In this document: positions 1-6,238 of the stretch, in pieces
Layout of the letters: the number at the start of each line of letters is the position of its first letter
Numbering within the stretch: position 1 is the stretch's first letter
DNA from: an uncultured Coriobacteriia bacterium
Lineage (GTDB): Bacteria > Actinomycetota > Coriobacteriia > Coriobacteriales > QAMH01
Length of the DNA: 11,558 nucleotides
Reading direction: 5' to 3'
Assembly: GCA_949283445.1 (NCBI GenBank)
Contig: CASDTD010000193.1
Coordinates: forward strand, 1-11,558
Notes under the pieces: model-generated
Databases searched by the model: none
What the model was told of the DNA's origin: nothing
What the model saw: the letters and a program-made list of their open reading frames with translations, nothing else
Program-made: the position numbers and the translations under genes

Positions 1-783
1 GACGAGGGGCGTTGCCACCATGATGGCGTCCCAGTTGAAAATCTGGCAGGTGGTGCAGCAACGGTTGCGCATGAGCAGCTGCAAAGGGCACCAAAACACC
101 ACGCAGACCATGTCGAACAGGAAATACCCGAGCGACCACAACAACGCCACCCGTTCGTTCAGCACGTCGAAATGCGCGAGCACGAGCGCCGCGACGGCAT
201 TGAGCACGACCCAAAACGCGATGACGGGCACTATCTCGCGCGTGCGGTCGCGATACAGCACACGCCGCAACGCCTTGCCCACGGAGAGGTCTTTCCTGTC
301 AAACGAGACAATGCGCAGGAAATCTCTGTTATTCAAGAGTTTGCGCACGAACGAAGCTGCAGAAAAACAGCGCGGGGCGAGCTCTCCTCGCATCTTGGCA
401 AACGCGGTCTTGCCGCTTCCCACGAGCTGCCTGCCCAGATCCGCGAGCTCTTGCACCTTCTTGCGTAGGGCCTCATGCCCGCCCCTGCACGTCACGGCCG
501 TGGGTATGTGGTACATGCGGTACTGCTTGAGGCTTCCCAAGGATATGGGAGCGCGGGCGAAGAACTTAGTGAGAAAATCAGCAAGCAGCGCAAGAAACAC
601 GAAGTCGATGAAATCGAAACCATCTTGAATGCCGAAAGTCGTCGTGACATCGAGCGCATGCGGGTCAACCACGAACAAGGCAATGGCAACGCACAAGACG
701 ACCAGTCTGAACAGGAGCTGGACGACATAGCTGACGAACAGGCGCGTCGGCTTGGTGCGTTGGTTGCGAGCTTTGGAATTCAT
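1..783 (-). CDS. Integral membrane protein of unknown function, N-terminal 261 residues (truncated by window edge)
   Basis: The frame is open from an ATG at 783 to the left edge with no stop, so the C-terminus lies outside. An in-frame TAG at 799-801 rules out a longer N-terminus, and no clear ribosome binding site precedes the ATG. Hydrophobic segments lie at about residues 15-39, 56-75, 184-205 and 212-232. A basic cytosolic-type stretch lies between the second and third. Residues 239-250 read RNRCCTTCQIFN, a Cys-rich motif with C242, C243 and C246, placed just after the fourth helix and before a fifth hydrophobic stretch. From memory this resembles an uncharacterised membrane protein family in Firmicutes and Actinobacteria with an N-K/R-CC-x-TC-x-IFNW signature. 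The Cys cluster could bind metal or act in thiol chemistry, but that is inference. It lies 31 bases downstream of the antitoxin on the same strand, so it may be read through from that operon. Confidence 0.8.
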   Translation of the reverse strand, partial: MNSKARNQRTKPTRLFVSYVVQLLFRLVVLCVAIALFVVDPHALDVTTTFGIQDGFDFIDFVFLALLADFLTKFFARAPISLGSLKQYRMYHIPTAVTCRGGHEALRKKVQELADLGRQLVGSGKTAFAKMRGELAPRCFSAASFVRKLLNNRDFLRIVSFDRKDLSVGKALRRVLYRDRTREIVPVIAFWVVLNAVAALVLAHFDVLNERVALLWSLGYFLFDMVCVVFWCPLQLLMRNRCCTTCQIFNWDAIMVATPLV

Positions 784-814
784 GAAGGCGATGGTAGCCT
801 AAAAGAAGATGGAG

Positions 815-1138
815 CTATACGCTGACGCTGCGTTTGGCGCAAAGATCGCGAGAAACCGTGTCAGTTTTCGGCATGATGCTAAACCGGACTCCAAAGGCGT
901 CCAACACTTTTGTCAACGTTGCGTACGTTGGGTTGCCAGTTTCCGAGAGCGCTTGGTACAAAGATTCACGCGCGAGCCCCGTTTCCTTCGCCAAGCTCGT
1001 CATCCCCCGTGCCCGGGCGATATCCCCCAAAGCAGAAGAGAGCATGCTCGGGTCTTCTCGAAGCGTTTCTTCGAGATACATGGCTATAGCCTCTTCGCTG
1101 TCCAGATGCCGCGAAGGATCGAATTCTCTGAGTTCCAT
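815..1138 (-). CDS. Antitoxin of a type II toxin-antitoxin pair, HI1420/HigA-like HTH protein
   Basis: A 107-residue protein that should bind and neutralise the toxin encoded just upstream and repress the shared promoter. The N-terminal half (DPSRHLDSEEAIAMYLEETL) matches the layout of the 'addiction module antidote protein' family. It is followed by a Cro/C1-type helix-turn-helix at about residues 45-90, with MTSLAKETGLARESLYQALS as the two DNA-contact helices and a TLTKVLDAFGV closing helix. The short C-terminal tail is Ser/Val-rich. The ATG follows the toxin stop after one base (TGA-T-ATG). A GAAGGG ribosome binding site lies inside the toxin's end, so translation is probably coupled. The toxin-first gene order is typical of this family rather than of MazEF or RelBE pairs. 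Family assignment is from recognition of the motifs, not a search. Confidence 0.9.
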   Translation of the reverse strand: MELREFDPSRHLDSEEAIAMYLEETLREDPSMLSSALGDIARARGMTSLAKETGLARESLYQALSETGNPTYATLTKVLDAFGVRFSIMPKTDTVSRDLCAKRSVSV

Positions 1139-1139
1139 A

Positions 1140-1463
1140 TCAACGCCCTTCTTTCAAAGATGCAGCCATGTTTTTTGCTTTCTCAATGTCACGAGACTGA
1201 GAACTTTTGTCTCCTCCTGCAAGCAGGATAATGACCGTATTACCTTCCTGGATGTAATAGACACGATATCCCGGACCATAATCAATCCTAAGCTCGAAAA
1301 CTCCATTGCCAACATGCTTGTAGTCGCCTGAATTGCCAGCCGCTAGACGCTTAACACGAACATCAATCTTCAGCTGCACTCGCTTGCCACGAAGCCTGTC
1401 AATCCATTTGGCGTATTCGTCCGTCTCAAGAACACGCTTTGTATTCAGTTGTGCATTCCCCAA
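1140..1463 (-). CDS. Toxin of a type II toxin-antitoxin pair, RelE/ParE superfamily (HI1419/HigB-like)
   Basis: A 107-residue basic protein with the full fold signature of the family. It starts with an N-terminal helix VLETDEYAKWIDRLRGK. A GDYKHVGNGVFELRIDYGPG strand pair and the RVYYIQEGNTVIILLAGGDK core follow, and a C-terminal helix SRDIEKAKNMA ends the domain. Members of this superfamily are usually ribosome-dependent mRNA endonucleases. No single catalytic residue is certain here. No ATG is in frame before the conserved helix, so the start is TTG at 1463, or CTG at 1448 eight to nine bases after a GGGG. An upstream in-frame TAA lies at 1479-1481. The promoter at 1469-1497 would place the transcript start at or beside the TTG, so the message may be leaderless. 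The gene precedes the antitoxin by one base in the same operon. Confidence 0.88.
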   Translation of the reverse strand: MGNAQLNTKRVLETDEYAKWIDRLRGKRVQLKIDVRVKRLAAGNSGDYKHVGNGVFELRIDYGPGYRVYYIQEGNTVIILLAGGDKSSQSRDIEKAKNMAASLKEGR

Positions 1464-1468
1464 CCCGT

Positions 1469-1497
1469 ACTGTAATTTTTATCTTACACTATGTCAA
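1469..1497 (-). promoter_or_regulatory. Candidate sigma-70 type promoter of the toxin-antitoxin operon
   Basis: On the minus strand TTGACA (1492-1497) is an exact -35 match. It is followed after 17 bases by TACAGT (1469-1474), a 4/6 match to the -10 box. The predicted start is near 1461-1464, right at the toxin's TTG. A second -10-like TAAGAT lies at 1481-1486 but lacks a well-spaced -35. Confidence 0.5.
1471..1488. promoter_or_regulatory. Candidate operator for toxin-antitoxin autoregulation
   Basis: A perfect inverted repeat, TGTAA at 1471-1475 and TTACA at 1484-1488, is separated by eight bases (TTTTTATC). It overlaps the -10 box and fills the promoter spacer, where binding of a HigA-like antitoxin would block RNA polymerase. 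Position and symmetry are seen in the sequence; the role is inferred from how such operons are normally autoregulated. Confidence 0.4.
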
Positions 1498-1694
1498 TTC
1501 AGCTCAACGTCCGGTACAAAGCCACCGGACATTTCATAGCGTTCACCGTATGCCCAAGCTTCACGGTACTCAACAGTCGCATTAGTCCGATTTTGGGCTG
1601 CAAAAGCAGCGCCGAAAAATGCAATGAGAAAGTAGCGAGCGTAACTGATATTCGGGAGGAAAAATCTCTGCCAGAAACTGCAAGCCAGAAAGAA
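1494..1694 (-). pseudogene. Possible remnant of a minus-strand gene (66-codon open frame without a start)
   Basis: Minus-strand codons from 1694 to a TGA at 1494-1496 give a protein-like sequence of 66 residues. It has a hydrophobic stretch (YFLIAFFGAAFAAQ) and then a charged, aromatic tail (ATVEYREAWAYGERYEMSGG) ending in VPDVELN. The only in-frame ATG is near the end, and an in-frame TAA lies at 1695-1697, so it cannot be an intact gene. Codon use looks natural. Its 3' end overlaps the -35 box of the toxin operon. It could be the tail of a decayed or frameshifted gene, or chance; I do not recognise the family. Confidence 0.25.
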
Positions 1695-1707
1695 TTAACC
1701 GAAAAGT

Positions 1708-1897
1708 ATAGCCCCCTATTGGGACGCCACTGTTATTGTAATGGGCTATCTCCGGTCAGGATTTGCATCCTATTCCTCACGTCAAAGGGTTGCATAAGAG
1801 CAACCGGCGATTATCGCAATCGCAGAAAGATGGGGCTTGTTTCCCAAGCTCAGGGAATGACGTCGATTGGGATGGTATACAAGGAGGTTCATTCGAC
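1708..1897. ncRNA. Cluster of six small hairpins; candidate structured RNA or leader
   Basis: Consecutive inverted repeats are seen as follows: ATAGCCC/GGGCTAT (1708-1714 with 1743-1749); AGGAT/ATCCT (1758-1762 with 1767-1771, loop TTGC); GGTTGC/GCAACC (1788-1793 with 1800-1805); GCGATT/AATCGC (1807-1812 with 1818-1823); GGGCTTG/CAAGCTC (1833-1839 with 1845-1851, one G-T pair); and GTCGATTG/CATTCGAC (1862-1869 with 1890-1897, one mismatch). The last loop holds AAGGAGGT. None is followed by a T-run, so these are not obvious terminators. I do not recognise a known riboswitch. The strand is uncertain; on the plus strand it would be a leader to the nuclease gene. Confidence 0.3.
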
Positions 1898-1918
1898 CGT
1901 TATCGTCCTCACGCTTTC

Positions 1919-1945
1919 TTGAGCTTTACGCGCGTTTGGTAAACT
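1919..1945 (+). promoter_or_regulatory. Weak candidate promoter for the nuclease gene
   Basis: TTGAGC (1919-1924) and TAAACT (1940-1945) lie 15 bases apart, shorter than the preferred 17, and end 31 bases before the nuclease ATG. Each box matches its consensus only partly. Confidence 0.25.
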
Positions 1946-1976
1946 GAACTTGCAGGGCAAATGACTGGAGGGGACA

Positions 1977-2972
1977 ATGGGCGCTTGGATGATTCGAGCC
2001 GGACACGGCGGAATCTACGCTGAAGAATGGCTCGAACTGGGGATAGTCGGAATCAACTGGGATTTTGGCACTGCAGACATTTCAAAAATGACGCGTGAGA
2101 CAATTCGTCAGTCTTACAAGAAACTCCATCTTGATGAAAGTAGGCCCAAAGTTGCCGCTGCAGTAGGACAAGTGAACAGATTTGCTCATGAGCTGATACA
2201 AGGGGAGACTGTAGTAATGTACAGCCCTCAGTCTCGTTTGTATCACATTGGCCAAGTTTCAAGTGATTGCATGCCCGTGGTGGATATAGATGGGATGACC
2301 TATAAGCGCGACGTCATCTGGAATCTAGAGGCACCTCGTGATTTGTTAGCAACTTCCTCCAAAAACTCACTCGGGGCAATCTCGACAATCTTTTCCATAT
2401 CTGACGAAGTTATGGCAGATTTACAGTCAGCAGCAAGCAAGCACCCCATTCGCGCCCTGTCTGCTAGTACGGACGAGACTCCAGAAGACGAAAATGATGA
2501 AGATGCACGATATGCAACGTATGATGATGGGATTGAACGCATCAAAGACCGAGTTCTGGCTCTAGACTGGGACAGCATGCAGCAGCTGACAGCGGGACTT
2601 CTCAGGTCCATAGGCTACCACGCTCGTGTTAGCCAAAAAGGGCCAGATGGAGGGCGCGATATCGTCGCTTCTCCTGATGTGTTAGGGCTTGAATCCCCAC
2701 ATATCGTCGTTGAGGTCAAACATCGAAAAGGCGCCATGGGCGCCCCTCAAATTCGCTCCTTTATCGGAGGTCTTCGCGCAAGCGATAGAGGCTTATACGT
2801 AAGTACAGGAGGCTTCACGAAAGAAGCAAAATATGAGGCAGATCGTTCAAACGTACCCGTAAGACTGCTCAATCTCGACGAATTTGTTCGTCTCTACATC
2901 GAGATGTATGACCAAGCGGACGAAGACACGCGCTCCATCTTGCCACTCGTACGTATCTGGTGGCCTGCATAG
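1977..2972 (+). CDS. Mrr-like restriction endonuclease with N-terminal EVE/PUA-like domain
   Basis: A 331-residue protein with two modules. The first, about residues 1-120, has the pattern of EVE/PUA-superfamily readers fused to Mrr nucleases: WMIRAGHGG, a GIVGINWDFG strand, VGQVNRFAHEL, then VVMYSPQSRLYHIGQV. An acidic linker (about 163-178) precedes the second module, an Mrr_cat PD-(D/E)xK domain. It shows helix WDSMQQLTAGLLRSIGY, GPDGGRDIV with D228 as likely catalytic Asp, VVEVKHRK with E246 and K248, then QIRSF and GLYVSTGGFTKEA. The catalytic set is therefore intact. A GGAGGGG ribosome binding site (1967-1973) ends three bases before the ATG. In this family such readers are thought to recognise modified bases in invading DNA, so a modification-dependent restriction role is likely, though the target is unknown. 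The next gene follows after 41 bases and is probably co-transcribed. Confidence 0.88.
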   Translation: MGAWMIRAGHGGIYAEEWLELGIVGINWDFGTADISKMTRETIRQSYKKLHLDESRPKVAAAVGQVNRFAHELIQGETVVMYSPQSRLYHIGQVSSDCMPVVDIDGMTYKRDVIWNLEAPRDLLATSSKNSLGAISTIFSISDEVMADLQSAASKHPIRALSASTDETPEDENDEDARYATYDDGIERIKDRVLALDWDSMQQLTAGLLRSIGYHARVSQKGPDGGRDIVASPDVLGLESPHIVVEVKHRKGAMGAPQIRSFIGGLRASDRGLYVSTGGFTKEAKYEADRSNVPVRLLNLDEFVRLYIEMYDQADEDTRSILPLVRIWWPA

Positions 2973-3013
2973 ACCACAGTTGGTCAGCCAGCAACAAATT
3001 CAAAGGATGCATC

Positions 3014-4258
3014 ATGTCTGATAAATTGCAAACACAACAAGAGAAGTCAATCAGCGTATGCAATGCTGACAATAATCAACACGACAGCACCATGATTCGC
3101 CTTGCACCCACTGATATCGAAATCAACCTCTCCCGTGCAACGAAGATTCCCTTTAACCAGATAGCATCGTTTGGCGTCGCATTCGCATCCCTTCCTGATG
3201 TATTTCGCACCGTCACCCAAACAACGACTCTGTCGGGAGCGACTGGATTGCTTCAGGCGTTCACGCAAGGCGGCCAAAAGCTGGATATTACCCAACTAAA
3301 CAAATTCGTAGACAAATCTGGAAGTCTCAGCTCTTACTTCGACAGCGCAGGCAAACTTGGCCAGGCACGCCTTCGTGAAGCTGGTCCTCTCACAGCACAA
3401 TCCGTTGCAACGCTCCCTTACGACCCAACAATGATCGCCATGGGAGTTGCCCTGTCTCAAATCAACGCGAAGCTCGATGCCATCCAGAAAACCCAACAGG
3501 AGATGTTCGACTATCTAAAGCAGAAAGACAAAGCGCGACTCCGCGGAGACCTGCAGACTCTTGCCGACATGCTCGAAGGTTATGAATACAACTGGAACAA
3601 CGAGACATTCAGAAACAACAAGCACGCAAAAGCACTTGACATACGCCAAGATGCCGAACAGTCGATTATTCACCTACGGGCACAAATCAAGGCAAAGCTC
3701 AACGACAAGCCTCCGGTGGATAACCGCCTGAGAATCTCTAAACACATCGACGAAATAGTCGACCGCTTGAAAGAATATCGTCTTTCCGTATACCTTTACG
3801 CGTTCGCCACATTCCTCGAAGTGCTCATGCTGGGAAATTTCACCGAAGCATATCTGAAAGCAATGGCAGATAAAATCGAAACCCACTCGATGCGGTATCG
3901 TGAGATGTACACCGCATGTTATAACCTGCTCGAAGCAAATTCCGAAAAAGCCATAGACTCTCTTGCACTCGATGGCTTAGCATTCGTCGGCAAAAAGCTC
4001 GGCCAACTTGTCGCATCAACACCCGTCGGCAAACACACTCCTATTGACGAAGCGCTTGAAGACAGCGGAAATAAAATCGACAGTTTTAACGACGCGAAAA
4101 CCAAAAAGCTGCTCAACAGTCTCGTTCAGGCAAAAGACCCGGACACCATTGCATTTCGCGAAGGGCTATTGGCCCTCGACAGCGTCTGCAACAGACCATC
4201 GCACCTTTTTGCCGACGCAGAGAATCTGTACTTGCTGCCCGCAGAAGACCACGTATGA
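3014..4258 (+). CDS. Uncharacterised mostly helical protein paired with the Mrr-like nuclease
   Basis: I do not recognise a named family with certainty. The ATG at 3014 is chosen because AAAGGA at 3002-3007 sits six bases upstream; a further upstream ATG at 2960 overlaps the nuclease gene and has no such site. The 414-residue product has a polar N-terminus, then hydrophobic segments at about 47-63 (FNQIASFGVAFASLPDVF) and 138-150 (PTMIAMGVALSQI). A likely coiled coil covers about 145-230, including LDAIQKTQQEMFDYLKQKDK and EGYEYNWNNETF. A third hydrophobic helix lies at about 257-275 (LSVYLYAFATFLEVLMLG), followed by a charged helical C-terminus. There is no signal peptide and no enzyme motif. 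Similar helical proteins occur as 'hypothetical' in gut Firmicutes, as I recall. A membrane-acting effector or a structural partner of the nuclease are both possible; this is inference from context. Confidence 0.8.
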   Translation: MSDKLQTQQEKSISVCNADNNQHDSTMIRLAPTDIEINLSRATKIPFNQIASFGVAFASLPDVFRTVTQTTTLSGATGLLQAFTQGGQKLDITQLNKFVDKSGSLSSYFDSAGKLGQARLREAGPLTAQSVATLPYDPTMIAMGVALSQINAKLDAIQKTQQEMFDYLKQKDKARLRGDLQTLADMLEGYEYNWNNETFRNNKHAKALDIRQDAEQSIIHLRAQIKAKLNDKPPVDNRLRISKHIDEIVDRLKEYRLSVYLYAFATFLEVLMLGNFTEAYLKAMADKIETHSMRYREMYTACYNLLEANSEKAIDSLALDGLAFVGKKLGQLVASTPVGKHTPIDEALEDSGNKIDSFNDAKTKKLLNSLVQAKDPDTIAFREGLLALDSVCNRPSHLFADAENLYLLPAEDHV

Positions 4259-4307
4259 GAAAATCGAATCGCCATGAACAGAGTTACATGCAAGTAGCAA
4301 TCCCTTG

Positions 4308-4346
4308 AAAATCGACGACCCGCAGGATTGTCCTGCAGGTCGTCGA
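4308..4346 (-). terminator. Intrinsic terminator of the oxidoreductase operon
   Basis: A long stem pairs TCGACGACC (4312-4320) with GGTCGTCGA (4338-4346) and GCAGGA (4322-4327) with TCCTGC (4331-4336) around a three-base loop. The one odd position (4321/4337) is a C-A mismatch in plus-strand RNA but a G-U pair in minus-strand RNA. Reading minus, the stem is followed at once by TTTT (4311-4308). Reading plus, there is no T-run. It begins 28 bases past the stop of the last operon gene, so it terminates minus-strand transcripts. Confidence 0.85.
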
Positions 4347-4374
4347 CATGCCAACGGAGCGATATCTTTGTGTC

Positions 4375-5553
4375 CTACGCCGCGCGCCTTCTCGCGACGC
4401 CGCGCACGACGTTCACGCACACCACCGCCAGAAGCACCGCGATGCCCACCGGCAGCAGCGCGCTCACGACCTCCACAGACGAGGGCACGTACCCCTGCAC
4501 GATGGCAAACGCGCTGTCCACCTTGCCGTAGAGCCCCGTCGACGAGGGATATGCCCAGAACGGCGACTCCGCGTTCGAGAGCTTGACAAACAGCGTCGAA
4601 GAGGAGAGCGCCGGGTACAGCAGCATCATGCGGTGCGCCAGCACGCCCACGGCAGTCGCCGCGAAGCAGACAACGAACGCCCTCTTGCTAGCCGACTTGC
4701 CCTTGGCCCACAGAAAGACCGCCGTCGCGGCGAGCAGCACCAGCTCGACGGCATACAACGGCGCATAGCGCGCGATGAGCCCCAGCGTAGCCTGTGCGGC
4801 AGACGTCCCCTCGACAGCCAGCAGTGCGACCTCCGCAAGCGTCAAGACGATGTGCACTGCAATCGCGATGGCCAGCAGCTTGCCGAAGGTACGCGCAGCC
4901 GCCTTGCCCTCGTCGGCTTTCGAGAACGCCGCGACGAACATCACCACCGCCAAGCCGCACACGCAGGCGACGGCCACGAAATCCACGACCGCGAGCGGGC
5001 TGTGCCACCACACGCGCGCCTGCATCAGCGCAAAGAGCAGACCCTCGACCACCTGCAGCGCGAGCGCTGCCGCAGCGCCCACGGCCATCCACACCTTGAG
5101 GCTCTTCCACCCACGCGCGAGGGCCACCAGGCACAAGAGCGCCACCACGATGAACGCTGTCAGGGCGACCATGTCCCAGGTGAGCGGCGAGACGGGGTTG
5201 GGGGCTAGCAGCATGGCGAGGATGTTCCACGGCGACCCGAGGTCGGCGATGATGGCGACCGCCGCGCCGATGACGCCCGCGAGCGCGATGGCTTGTGCGG
5301 GCACGGCCCAGCGCTGCAGGTGCTCCTTGCCCGACAGCACGATGCCCGCCGCGACGAACTGCGCGCCAGCGCCGAAGCCCACCAGAAACGCGAACACGCC
5401 AAGGAGCAGGCCCCAGTTCATGTTATTGCTCATGTTGGAGGTGTCGAACAGCCCCAACGCCAACATGGCGATCCAAGCGACGCCGCCCGCCACGATGCAC
5501 GCCGCAGAGACGGCGAGCAGCTTTCCGTACTTGCCGATCAGCAGCTCTTTCAT
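4375..5553 (-). CDS. NrfD/PsrC-like membrane anchor subunit of the molybdoenzyme complex
   Basis: The 392-residue product has about ten hydrophobic helices and almost no soluble domain. It should anchor the A/B subunits and exchange electrons with the quinone pool. The NrfD-type loop is visible: an Asp before GSPWNILAMLLAPNPVSP, then LTWDMVALTAF, near residues 105-140. Classical DmsC and PsrC have about eight or nine helices, so two extra helices at the C-terminus (after SASKRAFVV) are closer to the ten-helix NrfD forms. A longer upstream frame exists, but the ATG at 5553 is chosen because AAGGTGAG precedes it. It also sits one base after the stop of the B gene (TAG-C-ATG), which implies coupled translation. 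It is the last gene of the operon and is followed by the terminator. The assignment to NrfD rather than true DmsC is by motif memory. Confidence 0.87.
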   Translation of the reverse strand: MKELLIGKYGKLLAVSAACIVAGGVAWIAMLALGLFDTSNMSNNMNWGLLLGVFAFLVGFGAGAQFVAAGIVLSGKEHLQRWAVPAQAIALAGVIGAAVAIIADLGSPWNILAMLLAPNPVSPLTWDMVALTAFIVVALLCLVALARGWKSLKVWMAVGAAAALALQVVEGLLFALMQARVWWHSPLAVVDFVAVACVCGLAVVMFVAAFSKADEGKAAARTFGKLLAIAIAVHIVLTLAEVALLAVEGTSAAQATLGLIARYAPLYAVELVLLAATAVFLWAKGKSASKRAFVVCFAATAVGVLAHRMMLLYPALSSSTLFVKLSNAESPFWAYPSSTGLYGKVDSAFAIVQGYVPSSVEVVSALLPVGIAVLLAVVCVNVVRGVARRRAA

Positions 5554-5554
5554 G

Positions 5555-6238
5555 CTACTCACCTTCCGTTCCACGCTTGGAGGCGATGTAGAACACCTTC
5601 GGCTTGGTGTGGTACTCCTCGCCGAGGACATAGCTGTCCTTGCCCTCCAGATACTTCGATAGCTCGGATTCTGGGTCGTCCAGGTCGCCGAAGATGCGCG
5701 CGTTGGCAGGGCAGCCCGCGCAGCATGCCGGCTCGATGCCCTGGCTGGTGTACTGCACGCAGAACGTGCACTTCTCCACCACGCCCTCGGGGCGTTCGGG
5801 CGTGTACACCAAATGCCCGTCCTTGCGCACCTCGGAGGGGTATCCGTACAGGTAGCGCCCGTCCGTGCCCGCCACGCCGTGCTCGGCGCCCCAGTTGAAC
5901 TGGCGCGCGTTGTAGGGGCAGGCCGTCATGCAGTAGCGGCACCCGATGCACTTCTCGTAGTCCACCAGCACCGCGCCCGTCTCGGCGTCGATGTAGGTCG
6001 CCTGCGTGGGGCACACGGTCGCGCACGGCGCGTCCTCGCAGTGCTGGCAGGCCACGGGCGTGAACTCCATGCGGGGCTTGCCGTCCACCATCACCGAGGC
6101 GCCGTACTCGGGCGCCCCGGGCACGAACACGCGGTTCCACCACATCCCCTGCGGGATGGCGTTGTGGTCCTTGCAGATGACCGCGCAGCTGCGGCAGCCT
6201 ATGCAGCGGTCAAGGTCGATGGCCATCGCGTATCTCAT
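5555..6238 (-). CDS. Four-cluster [4Fe-4S] electron-transfer subunit (DmsB/PsrB/NrfC-like)
   Basis: A 227-residue ferredoxin-like protein with all four Cys groups of the family: C12-C15-C18-C22; C64-C67-C72-C76; C97-C100-C103-C107; and C157-C160 with C172-C176. This predicts four [4Fe-4S] clusters. No Cys is replaced by another residue, unlike NarH-type subunits, where one cluster is [3Fe-4S]. C173 is an extra Cys beside the last group. There is no signal peptide, so it probably rides out with the Tat-exported A subunit. The gene overlaps the A gene by ATGA, and its ribosome binding site AGGAGGTG lies inside the A gene's end. It passes electrons between the A active site and the membrane subunit C. 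The set resembles DmsB and PsrB, which cannot be separated here. Confidence 0.92.
   Translation of the reverse strand: MRYAMAIDLDRCIGCRSCAVICKDHNAIPQGMWWNRVFVPGAPEYGASVMVDGKPRMEFTPVACQHCEDAPCATVCPTQATYIDAETGAVLVDYEKCIGCRYCMTACPYNARQFNWGAEHGVAGTDGRYLYGYPSEVRKDGHLVYTPERPEGVVEKCTFCVQYTSQGIEPACCAGCPANARIFGDLDDPESELSKYLEGKDSYVLGEEYHTKPKVFYIASKRGTEGE

Larger units (their letters stand above)
1464..1976. other. Long intergenic region between the divergent toxin-antitoxin and nuclease units
   Basis: No convincing protein gene is visible here. From left to right it holds the toxin-antitoxin promoter and operator, a start-less coding-like minus fragment (1494-1694), a cluster of hairpins (1708-1897), an unused Shine-Dalgarno-like AAGGAGGT at 1881-1888, and the nuclease gene's own ribosome binding site at 1967-1973. 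A plus-strand open frame spans 1491-1922 but has no ribosome binding site and no recognisable protein character. The base composition is more AT-rich than in the genes to the right of 4300. Confidence 0.7.

Noticed and set aside
20..628. Plus-strand open frame of 202 codons at the left edge
   Set aside because: The minus-strand reading of the same bases gives a membrane protein with clear helices and a Cys motif; the plus product is Ser/Arg/Thr-rich without structure.
1708..1897. Retron or CRISPR-type RNA
   Set aside because: No reverse transcriptase or cas gene lies nearby, and the hairpins are not regular repeats with spacers.
1491..1922. Plus-strand open frame of 143 codons in the intergenic region
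   Set aside because: No ribosome binding site precedes it, it overlaps the toxin promoter, and its product has no recognisable features.
1743..1942. Plus-strand start-less frame ending near 1942 with a protein-like tail
   Set aside because: It has no start codon and no family I can name, and it overlaps the hairpin cluster; too weak to list as a pseudogene.
5554..5631. Longer N-terminus for the NrfD-like subunit
   Set aside because: The extra residues come from reading the end of the B gene in another frame; the ATG at 5553 has a good ribosome binding site and starts just before the first helix.
4305..5898. Several plus-strand open frames opposite the B and C subunit genes
   Set aside because: They are compositional shadows rich in Arg, Pro, Ser and His with no domains.
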